Source: Bacteroidota bacterium (GTDB lineage Bacteria > Bacteroidota > Ignavibacteria > Ignavibacteriales > Melioribacteraceae). From it: a stretch of DNA of 64,000 nt. The notes under the pieces were generated by a model that saw only the letters and a list, made by a program, of their open reading frames with translations, was not told the DNA's origin and ran no database searches. Positions 1 to 8,125 of the stretch are shown here, one piece after another (position 1 is the first letter of the stretch; each line of letters starts with the position of its first letter). The translations under genes and the position numbers were made by a program. The DNA lies in NCBI GenBank assembly GCA_018818065.1, contig JAHISV010000005.1, positions 1,098,527 through 1,162,526 on the forward strand, written 5' to 3'.

Positions 1-323
1 GCGCTGCCATCACCAACAGGGGGCTCTATGCTATCCAATTCTATAATTATATTGTCTATTTCGAGACCCACAACCGCGGCTAAAACATGTTCAACCGTAT
101 GTACTTTTGCATCTCCAATACCTAAAGTAGTACCTCTTGAAATATCAACGACAAAGTCTACCAGAGCCGGAATTTCAGGCTTACCACCCAAATCTGTTCT
201 AACAAACTTGATTCCTGCATTTTCTTTTGCTGGTTTGAAAGTAAGAGTAGAAGACACACCAGTGTGAAGTCCTGTTCCAGAAATAGAAACAGGTTTTTGT
301 ATAGTCCTTTGAAGTTCGAGCAT
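1..323 (-). CDS. lpxC: UDP-3-O-acyl-N-acetylglucosamine deacetylase, N-terminal part (cut by window start)
   Basis: The first ~107 codons read MLELQRTIQKPVSISGTGLH, then a segment ending EPPVGDGSA. This is the LpxC N-terminus, with the family's TGLHTG-type and DGSA motifs. LpxC is the zinc-dependent deacetylase that commits UDP-acyl-GlcNAc to lipid A synthesis in the cytosol. The ATG lies one base after the lpxD stop, so the two genes are translationally close and in one operon. In many Bacteroidota and relatives LpxC is fused to FabZ; the C-terminal half is outside the window, so a fusion can be neither seen nor excluded. Confidence 0.93.
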   Translation of the reverse strand, partial: MLELQRTIQKPVSISGTGLHTGVSSTLTFKPAKENAGIKFVRTDLGGKPEIPALVDFVVDISRGTTLGIGDAKVHTVEHVLAAVVGLEIDNIIIELDSIEPPVGDGS

Positions 324-324
324 T

Positions 325-1386
325 CTAGGATTTCCCTTCTTTTAATTTTATTATTTGTTCTTCGAGTTCGGCAATCCTATCCTCGAACGATTTAAGTTTG
401 TCAGCATAATTTGGCAGGTTACGAATATGCCCTTCGAGTCTGAGAGTCTGCCTGAGTTCTTTGGCAGGGGAACCAAAATATGTGCCGGGTTTGGTAATGC
501 CTTTGGAAACACCAGACTGAGCTCCGATTAATACGTTGTCAGCAATCTCAATGTGTCCAGTTAGTCCGACTTGACCTCCAAATATACAATTATTTCCAAC
601 TTTAGTACTACCTGAAATTCCAGTTTGGGCAGAAATTGCATTATTTGAACCGACAACAACGTTATGAGCAATTTGCACAAGGTTATCAATCTTAGTTCCG
701 TTTTTAATAACTGTAGAGCCTAAAGCAGCCCGGTCAATAGAAACATTTGATCCAAGCTCAACATTATCCCCAATAATCACATTTCCAATCTGCGGTACCT
801 TAAAATAAACCCCTTCTTCATTTGGAGAAAACCCAAATCCATCTGAGCCAATAACTGTACCAGAGTGAATGATAACATTGCTGCCAATAATGCTTTCTTC
901 CCGGATAGTAACATTAGGGTAGATTAATGCGTTTTCGCCAATATCACATTTATGCATAATAACTGAATTGTGATAAATGATTGAATTATCACCAATTGAA
1001 CAGTCGGCATCGATAACCACATTTTTACCGATGGCTACATTATTACCGATTTTTGTGCTTGGATGGATAATGGCTGTTTTATCAATTCCTTCCAGGGGAA
1101 GTTTAGGAGTAAAAAACTCGATGATAATTTTTTGGAATGCGATGTTGGGCTTTTCGACCACAATATAAGAAATATCCTCTCTGCGAGTTTTATCAAACTC
1201 GGAGTTAACAATAATAGCTGAAGCTTTTGTTGTTTCCAGATATTTATCGTAGGCTGGTAGGTAAAGAAAAGTTAGGTCACCGGGGATGGCTTCGTCTATT
1301 TTTGCAATATTTGATATTTCGAGGTTTTCATTTCCTGCTATTTTGCCGCCGATTAAATCGGCGGCATCTTTCAATGTAATTTTCAT
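325..1386 (-). CDS. lpxD: UDP-3-O-(3-hydroxyacyl)glucosamine N-acyltransferase
   Basis: 353 residues, the usual LpxD length. An N-terminal uridine-binding-type domain (~1-100) is followed by a left-handed beta-helix of hexapeptide repeats (~100-310, runs such as IGNNVAIGKNVVI) and a C-terminal helical tail. The catalytic His is visible as H241 in DNLVQIAHN. It adds the second hydroxyacyl chain to UDP-glucosamine in lipid A synthesis. It sits between the ompH genes and lpxC, a common order in Gram-negative envelope operons. A 6-nt gap separates it from the upstream ompH gene. Confidence 0.96.
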   Translation of the reverse strand: MKITLKDAADLIGGKIAGNENLEISNIAKIDEAIPGDLTFLYLPAYDKYLETTKASAIIVNSEFDKTRREDISYIVVEKPNIAFQKIIIEFFTPKLPLEGIDKTAIIHPSTKIGNNVAIGKNVVIDADCSIGDNSIIYHNSVIMHKCDIGENALIYPNVTIREESIIGSNVIIHSGTVIGSDGFGFSPNEEGVYFKVPQIGNVIIGDNVELGSNVSIDRAALGSTVIKNGTKIDNLVQIAHNVVVGSNNAISAQTGISGSTKVGNNCIFGGQVGLTGHIEIADNVLIGAQSGVSKGITKPGTYFGSPAKELRQTLRLEGHIRNLPNYADKLKSFEDRIAELEEQIIKLKEGKS

Positions 1387-1392
1387 ATGAAA

Positions 1393-1902
1393 TCATTTTA
1401 ATTTTTCTAAAACCAGGTGTGTTATGTCATACTCATCTTTAGCGTATAAGAATATCAGATCACCACTTCTATCAAAAACGAAGTCAAGTTCTTCATCCTC
1501 GGCAACATCCTTAATAGCATTGAAAACTTTGTTCTGAATAGGCTTCATTAATTCATCTTGTTTAATAAATAGTTCTCCGGAAACTCCAAATTTCTGTTGG
1601 CGAAGGTTTGTAATCTTCACTTCCAGGTCAACAAGTTGTTTCTCGATTTCAGCTCTTTTCTTATCACTTAAAATCAGTTTCCGTTTCTCATAATCATCAT
1701 ACTGAGTCTGCCATTCATTTTCCATCTTGGCCAGTTCATCTTGCCATTCCTGAATAAGACCATCAAGCTTTAATTGAGCGTCTTGCGCCTCAGATAAAGA
1801 ATCCATGATTGCTTCAGAGTCAACATAACCAATCTTTAATTGAGCCTGAGATACGTTTAATCCAATAAACAAAACTGCTGTAAGTATGAGTAAATTTCTC
1901 AT
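1393..1902 (-). CDS. OmpH/Skp-family periplasmic chaperone (copy 1)
   Basis: 169 residues with a cleavable signal peptide (~1-20, ending SQA), a short beta segment (KIGYVDSEAIMDSL) and a long charged coiled-coil arm (~40-115), followed by a C-terminal strand region containing DFVFDRSGDLIFLYA. This is the Skp/OmpH pattern, a periplasmic holdase that carries unfolded outer-membrane proteins to BamA. It is the second of two tandem paralogues; both end in similar FDxSxDxxxLYA segments. The pair lies between bamA and lpxD, which supports the role. Confidence 0.88.
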   Translation of the reverse strand: MRNLLILTAVLFIGLNVSQAQLKIGYVDSEAIMDSLSEAQDAQLKLDGLIQEWQDELAKMENEWQTQYDDYEKRKLILSDKKRAEIEKQLVDLEVKITNLRQQKFGVSGELFIKQDELMKPIQNKVFNAIKDVAEDEELDFVFDRSGDLIFLYAKDEYDITHLVLEKLK

Positions 1903-1918
1903 TTATAAACCTGCTAGA

Positions 1919-2434
1919 TTATTTGCTTTTTTTAAGTTTTAAAAGTACTTCCAAAGTGATATCAAAGGAATCATCAGCATAAAGCAATAATACATCACTG
2001 CTCTTATCAAAGATAAAGTTATAACCCATGTCTTTTGCAACTGCATCAATTGCTGCCTTTACATTATTTCTAACAGGAACCATTATCTCTTCATTTTTCA
2101 CATAAATTTCGCCATTTGGCTGAGCAAATTTAACTTGTTCAAACTGCTGAATCTCTTGTTGTTTCTTAACTAATTCCTGCTGTACCTGAGCTTTCTTTTC
2201 TTCTGTCATTGTTCCTTGCTGTTTCTGGTAGTTATCATACGCTGTTTGCAAGCCTTGTGTTAATTGATCGCGTTCTTTTGTTAAAGCTGACACGATATTG
2301 TCAATTTTAGCCTGGGCTGCAATAGCTCCCGAATACTGTTCCATAATGGTCTGCGTATTTACGTAACCCACTTTTTGCGTTTGAGCGAATGTAACTAAAG
2401 AAACAAAGAAGAAAAGTAATAGTGCTTTTTTCAC
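1919..2434 (-). CDS. OmpH/Skp-family periplasmic chaperone (copy 2)
   Basis: 171 residues. The signal peptide is MKKALLLFFFVSLVTFAQ. The mature start is QKVGYVNTQTIMEQY, followed by a Gln-rich coiled coil (~45-110) and a C-terminal NFIFDKSSDVLLLYADD segment. Same fold and likely role as the neighbouring copy, from which it is separated by 16 nt. It directly follows bamA, matching the bamA-skp order of many Gram-negatives. The two copies are diverged enough to suggest an old duplication, possibly with client specialisation (inference). Confidence 0.88.
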   Translation of the reverse strand: MKKALLLFFFVSLVTFAQTQKVGYVNTQTIMEQYSGAIAAQAKIDNIVSALTKERDQLTQGLQTAYDNYQKQQGTMTEEKKAQVQQELVKKQQEIQQFEQVKFAQPNGEIYVKNEEIMVPVRNNVKAAIDAVAKDMGYNFIFDKSSDVLLLYADDSFDITLEVLLKLKKSK

Positions 2435-2455
2435 GATAACCTCGATTTATTATTG

Positions 2456-4951
2456 TTATAATCCTTGACCATATTGAAAATGGAATTCCCATGTTGGTTC
2501 TTTACCATCAACGAGTTTCCTGTCGAAACCATAACCATAGTCAAAACCAATCATACCAATTGGTTGAATAAGAAGTCTGGCCCCAATACCAACTGATCTT
2601 CTTAGATTGAAGAAATCAGTATCTTTAATGTCGTAAAATACATTACCTGCTTCTGCAAATGCAAGTAAATAAATAGGCACAGGTTCTAGTGCAAGAGCAC
2701 CTCTAAGTTCAAAAATAAACCTGGCTTTAACTTTACCACCTATAATATTACCATCAGCACTCCTTGGTCCAACAGATCTGTCATCATAACCACGGAGAGG
2801 GGTAGTAGCAATGATAAGTCCATTACCACCCATAAAGAAATATTCGAATGGCTGTACTATTGTGTCATCACTTAACTCTTTAAGATACCCAATATCAACA
2901 CTTGTAAAAAGTGCAACTCTGTTTGAATTAAAAAGCCTTTTGTACCATTCTGTTTTTAAATTAATTTTTAAGTAATCAACATCGCCTGGCAGAAATGGTC
3001 CGCCGGAAAGTTGAGCATCCAACTGAATCTTAGAACCGGTAGACGGAAAGATTGGATTGTCAATATCTGTTCTACTTATCGTTGCCCCAACTGTATATTG
3101 TCTTGATAATCCTTCTCTATAAAAACCAGCGCCGCCAAGAACATTATTATACTGGAATTTAAACATACCCATAAGGTAAAAATAGTTATCAGGCCATTTT
3201 AATCTTCTACCAACTTTTAAGGTACCACCGGATTGGCGTAAATCATAAATATAACGTTGTCTTGTATCGAAAACATCAAAACCAATCATGGTTGGTGTAT
3301 TCATAAACCAAGGCTCACTAAAACCGAGAGAAAAAGTTCTGTAAAAATTACCAACACCAAATTGCCAGTTAAAACTTAACTGCTGACCTCCGCCAATTTG
3401 AAATGGCTCAGTGATTGAAAAGTTATTCAGTGTAAGTCCAATAGAACCACTTAACCCGAATGCACCACTGTAACCTACCGAAGCATTAAAGTATTCGCTG
3501 GATTTTTCCTGCACATTAATAATAATGGCAACTGTGCTGTCATTTTCAGGTTTGTAATCAACACCGGTTTTATATAATTCTTCCACGTTAAAGTAAGTAA
3601 GATTGGATAACTGCTGGATACTTCTCATGATAGTACTGCGACTGAAGTAATCTCCGGGGATTGTGTAAAGCTCTCTTCTAATTACCTTATCTTTTGTACG
3701 GTCATTCCCTTCAATTTTAACTGTTCCGATTCTGAAACGACTGCCTTCAATAATTTTTATATTTATATCCAGAGAATCTTCCGCAACTTTTTCTTCCTGA
3801 ACCTGAAGGTTGAAAGCCAGGTACCCAAAATTTTGATATAATGAAGAAACGTCATCCTGTGCTTCGTTAAATCTTAAATTTTGATTAAGCTTTTCAAAAT
3901 CAAAAATATCGCCTTTTCTCATATTAACATGGCTGAATAGTTCTTCATCAGAGTAAAGAGTATTGCCGGTAAAGTCAATATTACGAATAAAATACTGCGG
4001 ACCTTCATATACGTTTACAACCACATCCATTAAGGTTTTGTCTTCTGATAACGCAAGTGAATCACTTTCAATTTCAAAATCTCTGAAACCATTTTTCCGA
4101 TAGAAGTTTTTCAAAAGATCTTTGTCTGTTTCAAATCCCTTTTTATTAAATTTGTTACTTTTCCAAAACATATACCATGCTGTTTCGGTAGTTTCTTCAA
4201 GTTCGCCTCGTAATTCATCATCATCATACTTTTCGTTTCCGTTAAAAGAAACCTGGTTAATTTCGACAATACTTCCTTCGTCAATCTTAAATTCCAACAG
4301 CTTTCTGTTCTTTAATTTTTCTAATAAAACATATCTTCTATTAGGAGTATATTCATACTCAAGTTCATATTCATTAGTTAAATTATTGGTTTCTCGCCAG
4401 AGAGTGGTTATTGTTTCATCTGTAGTATCTGCTTCAGCAAATTCATAAATTACTGGAGTAATTTGGGCGTTCAACAGACCTTCTTCTTCGTAAAGCTTTT
4501 CTATCTCAAGCTTAATTTTATTTATAGACTGAGGTTTTAGAGTTTGACCACCAACAAGCCCAATCTTCTCTTCGATATCATCTTTACTGATTTCGTCGTC
4601 GCCTGTTATCACATATCTGTCCAATCTGGGATATTCGTCCACTTTAATGATGAGAAAAACACCATCATCAAGTTCTTTATCAATTAGAATTTGGACATCA
4701 GAAAATATAGTCAGTTTCCATAATCTCTTAATTGCATTAATGGTTTCATCTCCAGGGATTTGGAATTCATCACCAACCCGCAATCCGCTGTTAGCAATAA
4801 TTGTGTTGGCATCAGTTGTAGAGTTTCCCTCAACTGAGATTCCTAAAATTTTGTAGTTTTTCGGACGTACTTGAGAATTTGTTTCTGAAGTAAAAACGAA
4901 TAGCAAACTGAAGCTAATTATCAACCAGGTTATCGGCAAGTTTTTCGGCAT
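2456..4951 (-). CDS. bamA: Outer membrane protein assembly factor BamA (Omp85)
   Basis: The start chosen is the ATG at 4951 (MPKNLPITWLIISFSLLFVF), because it opens a proper signal peptide; an ATG at 4987 would add 12 polar residues. About 831 residues: signal peptide, several POTRA repeats (to ~430), then an Omp85 beta-barrel. The barrel carries the L6 motif LRGYDDRSVGPR and ends in alternating strands (FDYGYGFDR...WEFHFQYGQGL). It inserts beta-barrel proteins into the outer membrane. The start overlaps the 3' end of uppS by 38 nt, suggesting coupled expression. The downstream neighbours are two Skp-like chaperones. Confidence 0.95.
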   Translation of the reverse strand: MPKNLPITWLIISFSLLFVFTSETNSQVRPKNYKILGISVEGNSTTDANTIIANSGLRVGDEFQIPGDETINAIKRLWKLTIFSDVQILIDKELDDGVFLIIKVDEYPRLDRYVITGDDEISKDDIEEKIGLVGGQTLKPQSINKIKLEIEKLYEEEGLLNAQITPVIYEFAEADTTDETITTLWRETNNLTNEYELEYEYTPNRRYVLLEKLKNRKLLEFKIDEGSIVEINQVSFNGNEKYDDDELRGELEETTETAWYMFWKSNKFNKKGFETDKDLLKNFYRKNGFRDFEIESDSLALSEDKTLMDVVVNVYEGPQYFIRNIDFTGNTLYSDEELFSHVNMRKGDIFDFEKLNQNLRFNEAQDDVSSLYQNFGYLAFNLQVQEEKVAEDSLDINIKIIEGSRFRIGTVKIEGNDRTKDKVIRRELYTIPGDYFSRSTIMRSIQQLSNLTYFNVEELYKTGVDYKPENDSTVAIIINVQEKSSEYFNASVGYSGAFGLSGSIGLTLNNFSITEPFQIGGGQQLSFNWQFGVGNFYRTFSLGFSEPWFMNTPTMIGFDVFDTRQRYIYDLRQSGGTLKVGRRLKWPDNYFYLMGMFKFQYNNVLGGAGFYREGLSRQYTVGATISRTDIDNPIFPSTGSKIQLDAQLSGGPFLPGDVDYLKINLKTEWYKRLFNSNRVALFTSVDIGYLKELSDDTIVQPFEYFFMGGNGLIIATTPLRGYDDRSVGPRSADGNIIGGKVKARFIFELRGALALEPVPIYLLAFAEAGNVFYDIKDTDFFNLRRSVGIGARLLIQPIGMIGFDYGYGFDRKLVDGKEPTWEFHFQYGQGL

Positions 4952-5732
4952 CTTCTCTGTCTTTAGATTTATTAGAAATTTGTTCACTTACAAGTCCAAA
5001 TCGTCTCTCTCGTTTTTGAAAACTTGATATTGCATCGAGTAAATTGTCTGTCTTGAATTCAGGCCATAAAACATCCGTAACATAAATTTCGGAATAAGCT
5101 ATTTGCCAAAGAAGAAAGTTGCTAACCCTGTATTCACCGCCACTTCGTATCATAAGATCAGGATCCGGCATACCAGCTGTGGTAAGATTATTCGACACCA
5201 ATTCTTCGTCAATATTTTCAAGTGTAATTTTACCCTCTGCGTATTGCTTGCTTATATTCTTAAAAGCTTCAATAAGTTCCCACCTGCCACTGTAACTTAA
5301 GGCAAGGTTTAAAACCATTTTGTCATTATTTTTTGTCTTATTGACAGCTTCTTCAATTTCTTTTCTCACCAGATCAGGAAGCATATTATTGTTTCCGATG
5401 GTGTTCAATTGAATATTATTTGAATGAAGATCATCGGTTTCTGATTGCAGGCTTTTCACCATTAGTCTCATCAAGGTAGAAACTTCATCTTTTGGTCTCT
5501 TCCAGTTTTCTGTTGAGAACGTATAGAGGGTAAGAAATTTAACACCTAATCGGGCACAAGACTCAACCATTTCACGAACAGTTGAAACGCCAGCTTTATG
5601 TCCGGCAGCACGCGGTAAACCCCGTCCTTTGGCCCAACGTCCATTTCCATCCATTATAATGGCAATGTGTTTAGGTATGTTTCCCTGTCCAGAAAACTCG
5701 TCTAATTTTTTTTCTAGCTTTTTATCCAAGTG
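4914..5732 (-). CDS. uppS: Isoprenyl (undecaprenyl) diphosphate synthase
   Basis: Cis-prenyltransferase signatures are clear: HIAIIMDGNGRWAKGRGLPRA with the catalytic Asp, TLYTFSTENWKRP, and RSGGEYRVSNFLLWQIAYSE. It makes the C55 lipid carrier for peptidoglycan and LPS. The reading frame is open up to a TTG at 5801, but that TTG is part of a good -35 box (TTGACA) with a -10 about 17 nt later. The first start codon after the inferred transcript start is the TTG at 5732, giving 272 residues with 18 before HIAIIMDG, as in relatives. This start is inference; the stop and frame are certain. Confidence 0.93.
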   Translation of the reverse strand, partial: HLDKKLEKKLDEFSGQGNIPKHIAIIMDGNGRWAKGRGLPRAAGHKAGVSTVREMVESCARLGVKFLTLYTFSTENWKRPKDEVSTLMRLMVKSLQSETDDLHSNNIQLNTIGNNNMLPDLVRKEIEEAVNKTKNNDKMVLNLALSYSGRWELIEAFKNISKQYAEGKITLENIDEELVSNNLTTAGMPDPDLMIRSGGEYRVSNFLLWQIAYSEIYVTDVLWPEFKTDNLLDAISSFQKRERRFGLVSEQISNKSKDREDAEKLADNLVDN

Positions 5733-5772
5733 CTTATAAAAAAAGGATTTATTAATAATATTCAGACTTGCC

Positions 5773-5801
5773 AAAATAAATCTGCCAGACCTAAATGTCA
5801 A
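5773..5801 (-). promoter_or_regulatory. Sigma70-like promoter for uppS-bamA-ompH-lpxD-lpxC
   Basis: On the minus strand TTGACA (5801-5796) is followed after 17 nt by TATTTT (5778-5773). The box lies inside the open frame upstream of uppS, so transcription would start near 5766, after the apparent first start codon. The match was read by eye and is not tested. Confidence 0.5.
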
Positions 5802-5867
5802 GGTTCATTATGAGGTGTGTAACTTGAGAGTGTTTCTTACTGAAAAGAAATAAACGGAAGATATGAG

Positions 5868-6251
5868 CTAGCTTTGGCTGATTATTTGAACCAGCTTAAT
5901 TCTTTTCTGCGCATCTTCATCCAGCGAAGATATAATAATTCTGGCTTTATTCATTAAATTTTGAGGAACACCTACAAATAAAGTGACCGTTTTAGTACTG
6001 AGGTTAGCATATTTTGTGGAAAGAAAAGCAAGTCTGGAATAAATTTTAGGGTCGTCGAAGTCGTTTTCCGTAAGTGTAACACCTATTGCAACCTTTTTTT
6101 TGTATCTGGCGATTGCGTCTACCTCATAGTTACCAACGGGTTCCGGAGTGGGGAGGTATTTCCCGAATTTGCGACTAAGAGTAAGATAACCCTTCTGTCT
6201 GAAGTGGTCGACTAACTTGTCAACTCTGTCTTGATGTGATATACGTGCCAT
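5868..6251 (-). CDS. Small protein resembling a degenerate PD-(D/E)XK nuclease-like domain
   Basis: 127 residues, family not recognised. The pattern is helix (HQDRVDKLVDHFRQKGY), then NYEVDAIARYKKKVAIGVTL, then TVTLFVGVPQNLMNKAR. It resembles restriction-endonuclease-like folds, where an Asp before one strand and an E-x-K in the next form the active site. Here D45 is kept but the E-x-K positions read G57 and T59, so catalysis is doubtful. It lies 28 nt after the WYL-like gene and in the same direction as lexA, so it may be part of a LexA-controlled operon. The fold assignment is inference only. Confidence 0.6.
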   Translation of the reverse strand: MARISHQDRVDKLVDHFRQKGYLTLSRKFGKYLPTPEPVGNYEVDAIARYKKKVAIGVTLTENDFDDPKIYSRLAFLSTKYANLSTKTVTLFVGVPQNLMNKARIIISSLDEDAQKRIKLVQIISQS

Positions 6252-6279
6252 GATGTTCTAATGTTAGTTATCATTTATA

Positions 6280-6534
6280 TTAATTGTATGATGGAATTAT
6301 TGGAATAATTGGTGAAAACTTTTTCCACTCTAAGACTTTAATGTTAAGTATTTTATCATATTGAAACATTCTTATCTCACTTGTACTATTTACTCGGCCA
6401 AAAAGTACTTTTTTGCCATTTAGAGATGTTGAAAGGAAATAAGGTTCCAGCATAATTTCCTGAAGATTGTAAAGGAAGCGGATTTTACATCTATTTATTA
6501 TAGCTTTCTTAAATATATTCGTTTTCATTTTCAT
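6280..6534 (-). CDS. Small WYL-like domain protein
   Basis: 84 residues. The run KKAIINRCKIRFLYNLQEIMLEPYFLSTSLNGKKVLFGRVNSTSEIRMFQYDKILNIKVLE (given here only as a pattern: helix, Y-strand, P-strand, G-R strand, R-F strand) looks like a minimal WYL domain. WYL is an SH3-like fold often found in ligand- or nucleic-acid-sensing regulators of DNA damage and phage-defence genes. There is no helix-turn-helix in this protein. The start lies 6 nt after the lexA stop, so it is very likely co-transcribed with lexA. It is also followed closely by another small gene. The WYL assignment is by eye and moderately uncertain. Confidence 0.6.
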   Translation of the reverse strand: MKMKTNIFKKAIINRCKIRFLYNLQEIMLEPYFLSTSLNGKKVLFGRVNSTSEIRMFQYDKILNIKVLEWKKFSPIIPIIPSYN

Positions 6535-6540
6535 ATCTCC

Positions 6541-7182
6541 TTAGTTGTACCAGCGCATAACGCCTGCTACTTTACCTACTATCGAAAAATCGGATAGATT
6601 GTTTACTTCAATAACCGGATAGTTTTCGTTTTCAGGAATTAATTTAACTCCTGCTTTATTCTGTTCAAATCTTTTCAAAGTTGCTTCATCACCAAGAAGC
6701 GCTACAATAATATCGCCGTTGCGCGCATCTTTTTGCTGACTGACAATTACAAGATCTCCTTCAAAAATCCCGGCATTTATCATACTGTCCCCCTTTACCC
6801 TTAGAGCAAAACAGTCTTTTTTACTTCCAATCATATTAACATCCAGATTGAGCGAGCCTTCGATGTTTTCTTGAGCAAGAATAGGATATCCTGCTGCAAC
6901 ACGACCAATGATTGGAATTTCAACTGAATTCCCACGATCTGAACCTGATAGTGAGGCGGCAGTAAGAGATATAGAGCGACTTTGATTACTTTCGACATTT
7001 AAATGCCCTTTTTTCTGGAGAGCATCGAGATGTCGTTTTACACCAAAAGTGGAGGCAATTTCGAACTTGCTTCCGATTTCTCTGTAGGAGGGTGGGTACC
7101 CATTACTTTCGACGAATTGCGTTATGAATTCTAGAATTTCTTGTTGACGTGGAGTTAAATCTTTTTTCATACCAGTGCTCAT
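6541..7182 (-). CDS. lexA: SOS repressor LexA
   Basis: From the ATG at 7182, 213 residues: an N-terminal winged helix (LTPRQQEILEFITQ, GYPPSYREIGSKF) and a C-terminal S24 peptidase domain. The self-cleavage Ala-Gly bond is in GRVAAGYP (A97-G98), the catalytic Ser is in VKGDSM (S133) and the Lys in EATLKRF (K170). It represses DNA-damage genes until RecA triggers autocleavage. A longer frame from a GTG at 7206 is rejected, because that codon overlaps the -10 region. The ATG at 7170 is another possible start. The gene carries its own operator-like promoter. Confidence 0.95.
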   Translation of the reverse strand: MSTGMKKDLTPRQQEILEFITQFVESNGYPPSYREIGSKFEIASTFGVKRHLDALQKKGHLNVESNQSRSISLTAASLSGSDRGNSVEIPIIGRVAAGYPILAQENIEGSLNLDVNMIGSKKDCFALRVKGDSMINAGIFEGDLVIVSQQKDARNGDIIVALLGDEATLKRFEQNKAGVKLIPENENYPVIEVNNLSDFSIVGKVAGVMRWYN

Positions 7183-7194
7183 TTGTTCACTACA

Positions 7195-7223
7195 AATATA
7201 GTGCACAGATGTACACCTGTCAA
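7195..7223 (-). promoter_or_regulatory. lexA promoter with operator-like dyad in the spacer
   Basis: The minus strand reads TTGACA (7223-7218), a 17-nt spacer, then TATATT (7200-7195), nearly perfect sigma70 spacing. The spacer holds GTGTACATCTGTGCAC (7216-7201), an imperfect inverted repeat with one mismatch per 6-nt arm. A repressor bound there would cover the space between -35 and -10. Autoregulation of lexA is the norm, so this is a strong candidate for the local LexA box; the identity of the binder is inferred. Confidence 0.72.
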
Positions 7224-7454
7224 GTTTAAAAATAATATTTATTTTAAATATATCCTGATCTTACCCTTAATCACAATCAATAATTTTGTGAGCAAAACCT
7301 AATATTGAGTATGACCCCGATCTTTTATGAATTAAAAAGCAATGAACTGTCATAAATAGTATTAATTGTATTGTTTATATTAATTTATGAACTTTTTCTC
7401 TATACTTATTTTTTAGTAGGAGTGTATTAGTAATTTGAAGGATTATATAATTCT

Positions 7455-8090
7455 ATGAAATCTATAAATAAATTCCTCGAAACTGGTCTGTTTGGTTATC
7501 TGTTAATTTTTTGCGGGCTTTTGATTTCTCTTCTTATTCTTGCGGATTACTTTGAAATGCCTACCACCTATCTGATTTTATCGATCTTTCTGGTAATTTT
7601 ATTCTTATTTATGGCTATTCTTTATTTTGTGAGAAGCAGAAGAGTGAAAAAAAAAACAGGCAGTAAAATTCTTCTTCAGCCCGTATATGATGAAGGAAAG
7701 AAAATTCTTTTAGATGGATTTAATGAAAAACGTAAATTCAGGGAGAGAAATATAACCAGAGAAGAAAGTGCTTTTTTGATGAATAGTTTTAGTGATAATA
7801 GTAAATTGATTGAAACAAAACCTTTGATGAATGAGCGTGAAACGCTTTTAGTAAATATTAGTGATCCAATTAACAACGAAACACCTGAAAAGAGTTTAAT
7901 TGTTAATAAAGTTAAACAACGTCCTCCCAGCTATAAAGACATACAGGATGCAAAAAAACTTTCTCTTTATTATGAATTTACAGGTGAACTTTTCGATTTG
8001 TTTAACAGATTGGATGTAGAACAGGTTGAGAAGATCACAAAACAATTTAACAAAGGTATAAAAGAAAAATTTTGGTTGAACGAAAAATAG
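7455..8090 (+). CDS. Membrane protein of unknown function
   Basis: 211 residues, not recognised. Two hydrophobic helices near the N-terminus (about 12-31 and 38-61, ending IFLVILFLFMAILYFV) are followed by a strongly basic stretch (RSRRVKKKTGSK), predicting a hairpin anchor with a ~145-residue cytoplasmic tail. The tail is charged, with no motif I can name. It ends in a helical segment (LYYEFTGELFDLFNRLDVEQVEKITKQF). The gene is monocistronic by appearance. It converges on ilvE, with a perfect 12-bp hairpin between the stop codons. Confidence 0.7.
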   Translation: MKSINKFLETGLFGYLLIFCGLLISLLILADYFEMPTTYLILSIFLVILFLFMAILYFVRSRRVKKKTGSKILLQPVYDEGKKILLDGFNEKRKFRERNITREESAFLMNSFSDNSKLIETKPLMNERETLLVNISDPINNETPEKSLIVNKVKQRPPSYKDIQDAKKLSLYYEFTGELFDLFNRLDVEQVEKITKQFNKGIKEKFWLNEK

Positions 8091-8117
8091 GTAAGGCAGA
8101 TTTGAAATCTGCCTTAC
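8091..8117. terminator. Perfect hairpin between convergent genes
   Basis: GTAAGGCAGATT, loop TGA, then AATCTGCCTTAC: a 12-bp perfect stem that starts directly after the stop codon of the membrane-protein gene and ends before the ilvE stop. It could act as a bidirectional terminator, though the T-run is weak. The short loop also resembles the dispersed hairpins seen elsewhere in this window. Confidence 0.5.
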
Positions 8118-8125
8118 GGTGTTAG

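Noticed and set aside
2307..2492. 61-codon minus-strand open frame between ompH and bamA
   Set aside because: It overlaps the ompH signal peptide and bamA end in another frame and contains no conserved pattern.
7183..7206. LexA start at the GTG at 7206
   Set aside because: The codon overlaps the end of the operator and the -10 box, so it would not be in the transcript.
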